Source: Salvator merianae (taxonomy: Eukaryota; Chordata; Lepidosauria; Squamata; Teiidae). From it: a stretch of 64,000 nt of DNA. This document shows, in pieces, positions 53,463 to 64,000 of this stretch. The translations under genes were made by a program, and so were the position numbers. The notes under the pieces were generated by a model. The model was not told the origin of the DNA, ran no database searches, and saw only the letters and a list, made by a program, of their open reading frames with translations. Location: NCBI GenBank assembly GCA_003586115.2, contig QVOM02000112.1, forward strand, positions 50,590,212-50,654,211. Direction: 5' to 3'. How positions within the stretch are numbered: the stretch's first letter is position 1; every line of letters begins with the position of its first letter.

Positions 53463-55556
53463 AAGGTGTACAACATTTGTGCAAATAATGCATTGCCAGT
53501 TATATCTGCCACGTACTGTTTACACAATCAGTGCATAAATGTATAAGCATGTATGATCACTCTATGCTGTTTTCCTTTAAACCAGCATGAGTGCTGAGAC
53601 CTGACTCTGTGCCTAATTTGTCACTGTGCAGTGGCAAGTTGCTCTTTTGCCAATGTTCTTTGTCTTCTATCCAACTGTGGAGGACTCCTCTCTTACTCAT
53701 AATTGAGGCTTCTCAAAGAACGTATAACTGAACTGAAAAATACTTTGTTTCAGCTTTGTTGTGCTCTCATTTGCTTTTCCTCCTACATGACCATGTCCAT
53801 GTAGGCACCAAGAGCCCAGTTTGATTTAAAAGTAATTTTTATCTTATCTTTAAATATTCTCTGGAATACTGCTCTGTGGGTTTTTTACACCAGTGGTTTC
53901 TTTGATGCGGAAGTAAGTCTTCTGAGTGGAGCTGAAGGTCAGAAATGCATTTTTCCCCTCAAATACTGACCTGTGGTTGGATCAACAGCTCCAAGCATCA
54001 TTAATTCCTCTGTGAATCTTTGCTATGCCCCTGAATTCCTCAAAAATAAACCTATCCTCTTTTTTGTCCAATGCTCCTAAAAAGATAATATATATATTCA
54101 TCCTTTTGAGACACTGCCTCTTCATTTTTTAACACAACCCCACCTTTTCTCTCTTTAGTGCCTCCTCTCTCTAACTCTTTGTATGATGTCTATAGCATTT
54201 GCTGTCAAGTCATCAGTGGTAATGAGTTTGGTGTTTGTTTTCTTACTTTCTCTTAAAATTTAAATTCTGTTACCATGGTCAAAAATGAAAAATAAGGGCA
54301 CCTAGTGAAGAAAATGGGTGACAGGGAAGAGAGGGTACACGAACACACTGTAAAGCGAAACATGACAGCAGCAATAACCCCAGTAAAACTGATTCGTGCA
54401 AGAGTTTAGGAAGGGATAAGTAAACCAAATATGATTACTCCCAGATAACCTTTAGGATGGCTGACAGTCACCCCCAGAATGTGCCTGAGATATGTCCTCT
54501 GCCCTGAGGTCCTAGGAGTCCAGCTCATGTGATGGGCACTTTGAATCGCTGGTGGCCAGCAGTTGCAAGAGGCCATGAAATGACTGTAAAGCACCCCTAC
54601 TGGCAGTCCCCATGGCAACCTAGCTGTGCTTGGGGAGGCTGAGGGGGGCCAAGGTCAGTTCTCTGTGGAGCATGCACTACCTGCACAATGATTATGCAAA
54701 CAATGAATAGTGCATTGTGGGTCAAAATAGCCCCCTTACCATGAACAGGGAGAGCCAAAGCACCTCAACCCTGGTTTGTTATGTGAAGGAAAGAGGTACG
54801 TAATAGTCAATGTATTTCCACTAGACTCTGGCAAAGAGGGCCAACATATGTCTGATAGCTTATAAACATAATGAGTTAAGGTTGTTACGGGTAGCAGTGA
54901 GGAAAGTGCACAAATTGTTTCCACCAGCACCAGTAGTTCAGGGAATTATATACACTGATGTCCACAATAGTTGGGACTGGACGTCTTTCCCTCTTTCCTC
55001 TGCTAAATCTAAGCTAATCTAATCAGCAGCATGAGGGGGAAGAGTTGACAAATTAGATTTTCATTATTAAGCCCCTCCCACCTCAAACTGTGCTGCCCAA
55101 TATATACATAATTTATAATTATGGATTTTTGCTTCTGTTGTAGCTTCTAACTTGGCAATTTGCTTCTGTTATGTAGCTTGCTTACCTACTTGCATAGAAG
55201 CAGGAAAATTGCAGAAATAGAAAACAGCTCCGAATAGAGGGAGTATATGAACAGAAGGAAGAATTAAAGCAGAAGGGACCAAGAGGCCATGGACAACACA
55301 CAAGATGGGATGGTAGGAAAGTAAAAGTAGGTTGTAGGGAAAAGGGCTTAAAACACATCTCTTATTTCGTAAGAGGTGGTTATGAATAATTATAAACATG
55401 TAATGATGCTTATAGTAGAAATAGAGAACAGAAAAGAGTTGAGAAAGTATGTTATCTGTAGAAAGTATACAATGCTCCTGGGGTGCTTGTTGATGGCACA
55501 AGCCCCAAGTGTCCTTTATTTGCTGGCAAATAAATTTCTTACCTTACCTTGTCTGG
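53463..55556. other. Intergenic, nothing recognised
   Basis: 2.1 kb. Short open frames on both strands without a recognisable product. Confidence 0.4.
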
Positions 55557-55642
55557 GGCTTGTCGTAGTCTGCACTAGCACGTGGATGGCAGCTCCCTAT
55601 TCTGGGATATAATCTGGAATAAGGTCCAGTGCAGAAATGGCC
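55557..55642. mobile_element. Half of a GGCCCTTTCTGCAC-family MITE
   Basis: Only the right half remains (GTAGTCTGCACTAGCA... to GTGCAGAAATGGCC), followed by TTA (55643-55645). Confidence 0.7.
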
Positions 55643-56079
55643 TTAAACAGAGACCAAAAGGTAAAAGACCAGTGTTTTTGTTTTCTTTATTTGACTCTCG
55701 AACAGGATTGAAGCAGCTATTTAATGTGGGCCAGTGAGTCCTAAATTCTGCAGGTTGAGTTTAGTGGCTTCTATGAAGTTGACCTGGAGTTTGTTTTCAG
55801 GTAGTATTCAGTAGTGGCAAGTGCCTATGGGTTGCACAGTTCCAAGTGCTTCTGGGTGCACCTGGAGTTATGGACTGCTACTGCTTGTGTGGATTTTATT
55901 TTTCTCGTTACTTCTTTTTAACTGTGGTTGTTTGTGACAGACTGCGGAAAGATGAGTTAGGAAACAAAATAATTTGATTTCTTAACCTACATATTGACTT
56001 TTTCTTGTAAAAAAAACCCTGTTTATAGCAATTTTATCCCTCTCTTCAACCTAAAACTTTCCCCTCAAAGCAGCTTATA

Positions 56080-56660
56080 AAATGTCAGTGATAAGACAGT
56101 GCTTGTCCTCCGGCTTACAAAAGGAGACAAGCACTGGAAAACAGTTTGAAAAAGAGAAAAGCATTGTCATGGGTAATCAAAGTGTTTGACGCATCTGCAT
56201 TTTAGGATGTGGGGAAAAAAAAAAAAGAAATACATTTTGCTGAGGAGATCCGGCTCCCCACCGCCTACTGTGGCTTTGGCCTTGGCCCACTTTGTAAGGA
56301 ACTAAGCTCTCTCAGAAAAATATAGGTGCTCATATGTCTCAATCTGCCAGCTGTCAAAGCAATTGAAGATTTACAAGTGACAACTGAGCGTTAATGTCTG
56401 CCATAGTTTCGTCTGCAAATAGCTGGCGCATTCCGTGTCCCTTGGCCTTTACGTCAATTTTCATCCCTTATTTCCAGCCCAGCTAGTAACCCAGTGGCCA
56501 TTTAGAATGAATCATTCTGCTAAATGCATGCCTTCCACGCCAGTTACAATGGGAAGGGGGGAACTGGGAGGGAGAGAGAAAATGAGTAATTTCAGAATGT
56601 GGAAAGTCAGATTTTGCCCCTTGGTATTTCTGTGCATGTAAAAGTAGTGAGCATTTATTT
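56080..56660. other. Repeat-poor block with even base composition
   Basis: No repeat recognised, and composition is less AT-biased than the flanks (for example around 56370-56450). Could be a conserved non-coding element, but that is a guess with no comparison behind it. Confidence 0.25.
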
Positions 56661-56881
56661 TTAGATGTTTTTCTTTTTCCTGCAAATGTTGCTTTCCATT
56701 AAGAAAGTTCATCTTGAAAGTCACACACTACTGTTCCATATCTTGTTTCTTTATATTTTTTTTCTTAGTAGCTACTGTTCCAGTTTTTTAAAAAAAAAAC
56801 TTCTTGTTTTGTTTGGGATTTTTGATAACTTCTAGCACAAAACTTGTTGTCAGCCGGACAGCGAGTCCTTGGGCCTGTTCG

Positions 56882-57093
56882 CACTTTGTGCTAGCAAGCC
56901 TTAGGGACGCTTGCTAGCAAAGTGCTTCCACACTTTGTGGAGGCCCAAGCAGCTGGGAGCAGCATAACACTGCTCCCTATCGCTCCTAGCTGTGGAGCAC
57001 TAATTATCGCTCCTAGCTGTGAAACACTAATTATTGCGCCTAGCTGTGGAGCACTAATTATCCCATTCTAAGGTGGTAAGTGCGAAAACATCC
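56882..57093. mobile_element. Inverted-repeat element, GGCCTGTTCGCACTT family, with internal triplication
   Basis: 212 bp. The left end GGCCTGTTCGCACTT matches the complement of the right end AAGTGCGAAAACATCC, and it is flanked by TTG at 56879-56881 and 57094-57096. Internal 27-bp repeat at 56979-57059. Confidence 0.78.
56979..57059. repeat. 27-bp tandem repeat, three copies
   Basis: Units at 56979-57005, 57006-57032 and 57033-57059, each built on GCTCCTAGCTGTGGAGCACT with one or two changes. Lies inside the MITE at 56882. Confidence 0.9.
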
Positions 57094-57507
57094 TTGGATT
57101 CATTTGGGTTAACCTCTTTCCAGACCTCTCAAGTGACGAATTTAAGTGCTAACTCTTCCAGAACTAGAAGGATGATCATAAGAAAAAAAAAAAGGGTGTT
57201 TACAGTGCAAACAAAGATGCTTCATTCATTCATGGACATATTAAATGTTGAATGGCAAAGCAAAAGTCTGGTGCTTATAAAATATTTGAAATGTAAATAT
57301 TCCATTGTTTCCTGATGCTAGTTTGACTTCACTGCTCATTTATATTTTTGTGTGTACGAAATGATAACCTGTCGTATCTCAGGCTGTGTTTACACATCCA
57401 CAAAAGTAGCAACCCCTCACTTTAAATTGGATTCCCTATATTGCTAAACTTTTGTCTTGGCCATAGAACTTGTACAATGGAGGCTTCTCAGCTGTATCTG
57501 TAACTAC

Positions 57508-57640
57508 AGCTGCATCCAGATGTTACTTACTCTGCTATATTTGGAAATTCTAGAATAAAGCATAGATATTCCAGAATATCCACGCTTTATTCCAGAATAT
57601 CCAAATACAGAGGAATACATAAGTGACGTCTGAATATAGC
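57508..57640. mobile_element. Palindromic MITE, GGCTGCATCC family, second copy
   Basis: Shares AGCTGCATCCAGATGTTAC and the paired centre (CTTTATTCCAGAATATCCAA) with 43793-43924. The right end has decayed and no clean duplication is visible. Confidence 0.7.
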
Positions 57641-57889
57641 GTGAACAGAGACTCAGATGAGTACCCCACATGGATACTGTCATCACGGAATAAGATGTAG
57701 GATTGCTCCTTCCGCCCGTCATCTTTCCTGGCTTCATGTGCACCAGGGGACCTCCTGTGGTACCTTTTACACACTGCTGCACACTCCATTCAGGCAGACC
57801 AGAAAGCCATCTAGGCAGCATTGAGAGATTTGCTTCAAAGTGGCATAAGGGTTGTTCATGAAGCTATATCAGTGCACATGCCCATGCCG

Positions 57890-58423
57890 GGTACAGACAA
57901 AATGTTGCCACAATGTCTTGGTACTGGCACCATTGCCTGGTGTAGATACTGCCCCAGATTTTGCTTTCTGCTAGATTTCTTTGGTATCATACAATAACTG
58001 TGCCATCCTTTTGTCATTTGGGGGCAGGTGTGGTAGTTGAATCTGTGGGCATCTTTGCACTTTCCACCATAGAACAGGATAATTAGCTACATTGTGAGGC
58101 CTTAGAATAGACTGGCAGCAGGATACCAGCATTTGCAGTACGAATACTGGCATCCTGCACCATGACTTCCAGCCACTGCCATAATGACCGGAACGCTGCA
58201 CGATAGCGCAGGCGCAGCAGCACAGCCCTGCTCTGTGTTCACACCCAGAAGAGGGTGCAAATGCAGTGTACCAGGAGCAGTCCAATTGCTTCCGGTTCAG
58301 CTGTGGAGCATGATTTTGTGCTCCACAGAAGGTAGTGATCAGGAACAGCTGTAGTCTGCTTCCAATTGTTAGGACCTCTGTAAAATGTTCCCAACACTCA
58401 CTAGTGTAAAGTGTGAAAAGGCC
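57890..58423. mobile_element. Element with right terminus GTGTGAAAAGGCC
   Basis: The complement of the right end (GGCCTTTTCACACTTT) resembles the 56882 terminus, and the interior shares CAGCTGTGGAGCA with it. GC-rich with CpG around 58190. The left end is not resolved. Confidence 0.45.
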
Positions 58424-59949
58424 CTGCGTCTCCTTTTACACTTCAAAGTTTCAATACTGTGTTTCTGCTCATGAACTCAGGATTCCACTGTGAGCAATCC
58501 CTTGAGATGACCCAACTTCCCAAGCAGCATGGAATATCCTCTTAGTTCTCACACACTGCTTTTCAGGTTTGTATATACATAGCACACCAGCTCTTCCTAT
58601 TTGTCACCAAAATGGTAACAAGAATTTTTAAGCAGCTTGTGGGAGGGTGAGACCCAGATATACAAGAGTGTCCAGGGAATCAGACCTAGTGTGTGTGATC
58701 TGATGTGGCTTGATTGGATAGACTGACAGCAAACAGTGCATGAGGTGGTCTGTCCTCCTTGTGCTATTTGCTTCTGAAAACAAGACATTTATGAAACTTG
58801 ATAGTCAGGATATCTCCAGATACCCATAATTCTCCTGGGACTATAGCCACACTTATACGTGGCATTCTTATTATAGTCCTGCGTTACATGTCTGAAAATC
58901 CATTACAGGATTTGCTATTACACAAAATCTGCCAGCTCTTTGCATTATCATTGATGTTCAAAAATACCTGGATGCTAGAAAGCATGGAAAAAAACCAGAG
59001 GAAAGTGGGAGAGTGCTTGCTAACATCCGGATATTTTTGAATAGTCATGATAATGTGAAGAGCTGGCAGATGAGATAAGAACCTGAGTTGTTCTGGAAGT
59101 GCCTTCTGCTGTCTGCCAGTGGCAGCGAAAAGCAATTGTAGGATCTAAAGGAGTTTGCACTCTGAAGGAACCCTCCGGCTGTGGTCACACAGGAGTTTTA
59201 AGATGAATTCAGGCAGTTCGTGGGTTGCAGGGATCACATTTCTAAATGGTTTTCTGACTTTCTCCAAGCTATTCCACCAAAATTCAACCTGTCCTGTAGT
59301 TGGGTTAATCCAGCACTGAAAACAGTCTTGCTTTTTAGTCTGGTTATATTTTAAAGGTGTGATCGAGTGAGAGGAGTATTGGGGGCAGGACTGTAATTTC
59401 CTGTGTGGGCAGGGGAAGGGAATTTAATTTCACACTCCAGTCAATGGCATTGTTCCCCACTTCTTCCTCGTGTTGTATAAGGCTGAGGGACAGCAGCTGC
59501 TCTTATGGACTCTCATTACAGGGTGAACTGCTGCAGCAGTTGTGTTTAGTAGGCTCAGCTGGCCAGTAGACTCATAGACACCCACCCCCTCTCTACACCC
59601 ATCCCCTCTGCCCCTTTGACCTTCCATGTCCAGGGCAAGGTGATCCTGAGTTTTGTAACTGCAGCACAGCTTCTCTCATCAAGCCTTAAGCTGCCCCCCA
59701 TTGTTACACCAGAAGCATGCAGTCCATGCTATGTGCTCACCCCTTGTGTGCCTTCCTTATCTGAGCGCCTTTCCCTCAGCCAAGACAGGGAGAGAGAAAT
59801 GGAGTGATCAGGTGCCTTAGGATGGAAGGTGCTATTTATGCCCAGATCTCTCTCCCTTTCATTTTCTCTCCCTTTGTCCAAGTCCCTAGCTGTCCTTCCC
59901 CACTCCGCAGGCCAGGAGATACTAGTTTGTTTGTCAGCTGCAGCTGCTG

Positions 59950-59954
<5 letters not shown>
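58424..59954. other. Intergenic, nothing certain
   Basis: A GGCTGTGGTCACAC motif at 59179 resembles the MITE termini elsewhere in the window, but no partner was found. Otherwise nothing. Confidence 0.35.

Positions 59955-59982
<28 letters not shown>
59955..59982. repeat. (AC)14 microsatellite
   Basis: 28-bp uninterrupted AC run, followed by an A-rich stretch. Gives artefactual Thr/His open frames on the + strand. Confidence 0.95.
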
Positions 59983-59986
<4 letters not shown>

Positions 59987-60300
59987 AAAAAACTCTGATG
60001 CATTGGGAGGAGGAAAACAGGGCTTGAGGAGTCAGCAGTATTTGAAGACTTGAATGACTTTGTTTTGTTGTTTTGGTTGCGGAGTTTGTGTGCATATGAG
60101 TGTGGGTGTGTGAGAGAGAAAAAGAGAGAGGCAAAGAGGGAGAGGTAGTAGCTTTAAAAGCAGAAGAGAAAAATACCCTTCTGCTTCTGTGATCCCCACT
60201 GTGTTTGCTTTTTTTCCGAAGAGAGGAAAAGGTTTGTAACTTTGTTGGTTTAATGGGATAGTTTATCTTTCCCTTTATCACCTTCCCTCCTTCCCTGGCA

Positions 60301-60620
60301 AGACAACACCCAGAGGAAGCTAAACATCAAAGGCCTAGGGGAAGAGGTATGTTTTAACCGGGTGCTGAAAACCATACAGTGTAGGTACCTGGTGAACTTG
60401 CAGAGGGAGGCTGTTCCAGAATTTGGGGGCCACCACAGAGAAGGTCCTCTGGCATGTCCCTGTCCCTTGCACTTCTGAGAGAGGAGGAACTACAAGAAGG
60501 CCCCCTCTCCTTGAGATCTCAAAACTCAGACAGATCTATATGGGAGAAGGCACTGCTTCAAATAACCAGGGCCCAAGTCATGCATGCTCCTAGACATGTG
60601 TGGAGGAGCAGCTTCCAATG
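60301..60620 (+). repeat. Unclassified interspersed-repeat-like segment
   Basis: Phrases such as GGAGGCTGTTCCAGAATTTG, GGGGGCCACCACAGAGAAGG, CCTCTGGCATGTCCCTG resemble a dispersed repeat widespread in amniotes, family unknown. It may be the other part of the element seen on the minus strand at 5817-6480. Confidence 0.4.
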
Positions 60621-60624
60621 ATCA

Positions 60625-61384
60625 TACTAGGGATTTTTAAAACTGCCTGAATAAAATGAACGAGTAATTCCTAGGCGCACACAAAAAAAGCTTTCCAAAC
60701 ACATTTATTTGAATATACTGCTCAAAGCTTACCTGATGTGCAGCCTATTCATTTCGACAGGCAACCCACCATGACTACAAGGGGTACTGCTCATTGATTG
60801 GTTACTGGGTAGGAAATCGCTGCCTCTTTGCTGAAGCAGTTTCCTCCTTCTTAACTCCTTAACTGCCAGGGTTTTTTGTTTTGTTCTTAAACGAATTTCA
60901 TTTTGGTAGAAGAATGAAACTCAAGTCTCTCTCTCCCCACTCTGCATTACAGTTTAAAGTCTAAAGTACATTTCTAAAGAAGGCAGGATAGGAGCAATTT
61001 TTTAATTGCAGTTTCAATTGCTTTCGATCTGTTTAATTAGAATTGAGTTCAAAAGGAAACTCTTCCTGCCTGCCAGCAAGAGCTCACTAGTGTCCCTCCC
61101 CAATTGTCTGATTGTCCAGTGGGTTCCTGTGGGTTCCTGTGGCCTTATTGATTGCCTCGCTGTAACAGGCAGTTCAAGGCTGTGGTTAACAGAGGCGCTC
61201 CCTGCTCGGTTCAGCTCAAGTAATGAAACGATGACTCAAACGTTGTTATTTCCTGTCTGTTGAAGTGGGAGCATAATTACAAGCTTGGAAGTGGGGTAAG
61301 GGGTACTTTTTTATTTCCAGGTTTTTCCCCCCAAGGTCAACTTCATCCAGAAGGCGATTGAAATAGCTAGTCTGAATACACCCC
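60625..61384. mobile_element. Non-autonomous DNA element, GGGTGTGTTCAGAC family, left tip missing
   Basis: Shares ATTCCTAGGCGCACA, GCTGAAGCAGTTTCC and TTAACTGCCAGGGTTTT with 47108-47565 in the same order. It ends CTAGTCTGAATACACCCC. About 300 bp longer inside. The left tip begins only at ...TACTAG. Confidence 0.75.
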
Positions 61385-63743
61385 AAGTGTGAAGATGATG
61401 GAGAAAAAACAGATCTTCAGGTATGTACTTCCAGGCAGGAGGCTTGATGAATTGTCTGCATCTGAGAGTTTCTTAGTCTTGACTCTGGCATGCTGACCGG
61501 GGGGCATGGCAATCTGTAAGCTAGCTCTCCATGTGTTGGCTTGGCCACAGTAAAGGAGCCACTTTGGTTTCCTAAGCCACACCCACTCTTCCACCAATAT
61601 TTTCTTCTATGATTCTATGAATATTAGCCATAGGAATGAGACTGGATGACTGCTTCCACCCTGCATGCCTTGGGGCACGATCTGGGCCAAGGCCAGAGCA
61701 GTGCATGGCAGCATGCACCAGGGACCATCTGATCCACTCCAGCCCCCTTCCAGCCTAATTCTGGAGGCTGGGAATGAAAGTTCCTTGATCTCTGAAATTG
61801 CAGGCTGGGGAGGATTGCTGTGGCATGCTGAAAGCAGCCCGTTTCCAGGAACCCAGTGAAATAGCACTGGGCTCTGTGTGTTGCCTGGCCTGGTCCGCTG
61901 TGGGGAATGCTCAGGAGATCACTTTAAAGCAGTCCCTGCCGTACAGACAGAGCAGTGCTTGCACGTCATGCCTTTCCAAGGACTCCTCTAGCATGCAGTT
62001 ACTGGTCTTTGAATGCAGCCAGCATGGACCCTGGGGACCGTGTGGAAGCTGCCCATAATGCAAAAGTGGCTTTAGTGGAGTCTTAAGATATAATCAGGTA
62101 TGAATTCTTCACCACAGAAGAAGGAAAAGTCAAGGTAGAATAAATATTAATTTCACATAGACTTTCCTCAGCAGGGGCTGGCTGGCAGTCTCCGTCAAAA
62201 ATGTGTGCTATAAAATTTCATTTTCTTAGCAGGACATCATGTCTGTTTGTCAAAATCGTCAGAAAGGGCAGGAGTAGTGGAACAAAGAAAGGGAATTCTT
62301 TCCTCCCATTAACCTTTACTACAGATAAGCAAAAAAAAATCCCCTCCTCTATGAACTCTTGACTGCATCTGCTTGGCGTAGAACTCTGTGGCAAGAGTCC
62401 AAGGTACTAATGTCCAGAGAAGGTCTAATTTACAAAAGCTCTAATACAGCCCTGGAGTCATAGGAGTGAACCCTTTGCACTGGAGGGAGGGTTCAATAGC
62501 AATGGAAATATACAGTAGAAAAAGACTGGTGCTGTGACAAGGCCAGAGGAAGATAGCGACCAGGAGCTCAGGTTCTTAAAAAGACTTTTGAAGGTGGTTC
62601 TTTGTTCAAAGGAAATATTTCCTTTAACTGCATTTAACAAACTGAAGAGATTTGTGGTTCTCCAAGTCAAAGGCTGCAAATATTGAGGTAGAGCAGAAAA
62701 ACTCCTAAACATGGTTTCATAAAGAAAGAGAATTCTGAAGCCCAAGGAAAGGTCATTTCAGTCTTCTTTCGGAGTGGCGACATTCAAGGCCACAGTTGAA
62801 AGAAGCAGTGGAATGTGGACCATACTCGATGCATGAACATTCCTCAGCTGTCTGTAGCAGACAATCGCCAGATGCCAGCAATATCGCTTCTAGACTAAAA
62901 AATCAGCTTTATCAAGCTGACATTTCTCTCTAAGAAGCCTGGTTTAGATATATTCAATCTGGCTTTTTAAACTGTGGTTGATCAAGCTACAAATGAGAGT
63001 CAGACTCTCATCCTTTTCTTGGTCTTCTCTCTTCTGTCTGGGCTTTAATTATTCATTTAATTTTTTTTTAAGCCAGTTTCCCAACTTATACAAAATAGGA
63101 AAGTGTGGTTTCCAGTTAATGTACTAATCAACATCTGAAATCAATAGCAAACTGAGGTTTTTGTTTCTGGTTAGGAACTGGAATCAATTCCCCAGTTTGG
63201 ATGTTAAGAAAAAAATGAGGTTGGGGGGGCACATGCGCATGGGGCAGATGATGGTGATCTTCCTTTAAGCTCCACAGCGCACCAGCACATAATTTACATT
63301 TAAAAGATGTCTGTGGCCCTGAGCAGCCATTAAAATAAAGAGAAAGCCTCTCTAAGCACCGGAAGAGTGAAAAGTGAGGGCTGGGAAACCCCCATATTGC
63401 CAAAATCATGAGGAAACAAGAAAAAGTCTGGGTGGGCCCCAAGCTTACCAGGCAACAACATGGCGGCCAGAGTATCTTCTCCTCCCCCTCCTCTTCCACC
63501 ACAGCATGAAGAAACGCTAGGCCCTGATCTTCAAATTGTTTTAAACAACCTTTTTGATAAGAAATTTGAAAGCCTCAAAAAGTATTTTGAAATTTCATGA
63601 ACTGATGGAGAACTTCAACGCATCTTATGCTCTTGACTATCACTTGACAGTGGTGGTCTCATGTGAGTGGCAACACTGACTGGCCACTTCTTCTTCTCAC
63701 AAGCTGCCTCCTGCGGCTTTTGCCCCCACTAAGTGAGCAGTCA

Positions 63744-63744
<1 letters not shown>
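61385..63744. other. Intergenic; possible CR1-like tail at 61602-61621
   Basis: TTCTTCTATGATTCTATGAA at 61602 resembles the short repeat at the end of CR1 elements, but little CR1 body precedes it. The remainder shows nothing I can support. Confidence 0.3.

Positions 63745-63774
<30 letters not shown>
63745..63774. repeat. (CA)15 microsatellite
   Basis: 30-bp CA run followed by TGCATG. Confidence 0.95.
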
Positions 63775-63776
<2 letters not shown>

Positions 63777-64000
63777 CATGGATCAGTACGAGTATATTGG
63801 GATTGCCAGATGTGTCTGAACCAATCCTAAGATAGTCCTGGAATATAGGGGTGAAATCCCAGAATATTGATACTGCAGGAAAAAGAACATCCAAACTGGG
63901 TGTTCCCACATAGCAATGTTGCTTTCCTTGTCTGGTGCTTGCTTCCAGGTTTTTCCTTCAGAAAACGCCCCATTGTACAAGTATGGGGGCGAAACCAAGT

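Noticed and set aside
59729..60281. Open frames rich in Cys/Val or Thr/His
   Set aside because: Produced by the AC microsatellite at 59955-59982 and nearby GA-rich DNA.
63128..63502. 124-codon open frame on the minus strand
   Set aside because: No recognisable motif, no splice context, codon use not protein-like.
1..64000. CRISPR arrays, bacterial-type operons, rRNA or tRNA genes
   Set aside because: No regularly spaced repeats, no Shine-Dalgarno-led gene strings, and tRNA-like heads occur only inside SINEs with degenerate structure.

Overview
The window is vertebrate nuclear DNA, most likely from a squamate reptile. It is AT-rich and intron-rich, has no operons, and is densely packed with CR1, L2, DIRS, Penelope-like, Tc1/mariner and short palindromic DNA elements. 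The only host gene I can support is the 3' two thirds of HSF2BP (MEILB2), the meiotic partner of BRCA2. It lies on the + strand as five coding exons (3557-3706, 8969-9107, 11049-11166, 33874-33977, 35797-36005). All splice sites are GT/AG and the phases chain without a break. The exons total 720 nt, that is 239 codons plus a TAA stop. The earlier exons (start codon, N-terminal coiled coil) lie to the left of the window.

Region 1-3.5 kb is the upstream intron. It holds the tyrosine-recombinase end of a DIRS retrotransposon that has been hit twice by miniature inverted-repeat elements (MITEs), then a non-LTR LINE remnant. Region 3.7-11.0 kb carries two introns with a MITE, L2 LINE pieces, a 3-copy 32-bp tandem repeat and a roughly 0.75-kb imperfect palindrome. 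Region 11.2-33.9 kb is one 22.7-kb intron made largely of mobile DNA. It holds further MITEs, a tRNA-derived SINE, a GC-rich 1.07-kb terminal-inverted-repeat element, a 1,555-bp Tc1-like transposon with a nearly intact transposase, a pair of inverted L2 copies, and a nested stack: CR1 split by a 5.4-kb DIRS element that itself contains a Penelope-like palindrome. Region 36.0-37.6 kb is the presumed 3' UTR with AATAAA signals. From about 37.7 to 64 kb I see no host exon. That stretch is intergenic, with SINEs, L2/L1-like tails, at least ten MITE-type elements, simple repeats and one repeat-poor block near 56.1-56.6 kb.

The most interesting thread is a set of short palindromic or inverted-repeat elements of several families. 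They have unrelated interiors but share a terminal look (GG-rich start, then a pyrimidine-rich stretch ending in CAC or GAC about 13 bases in) and sit between 3-bp duplications, mostly TAA or TTA. That points to PIF/Harbinger-type mobilisation. I found no bacterial-style system, CRISPR array or RNA gene. Family names for repeats rest on recognised motifs, not on database searches.
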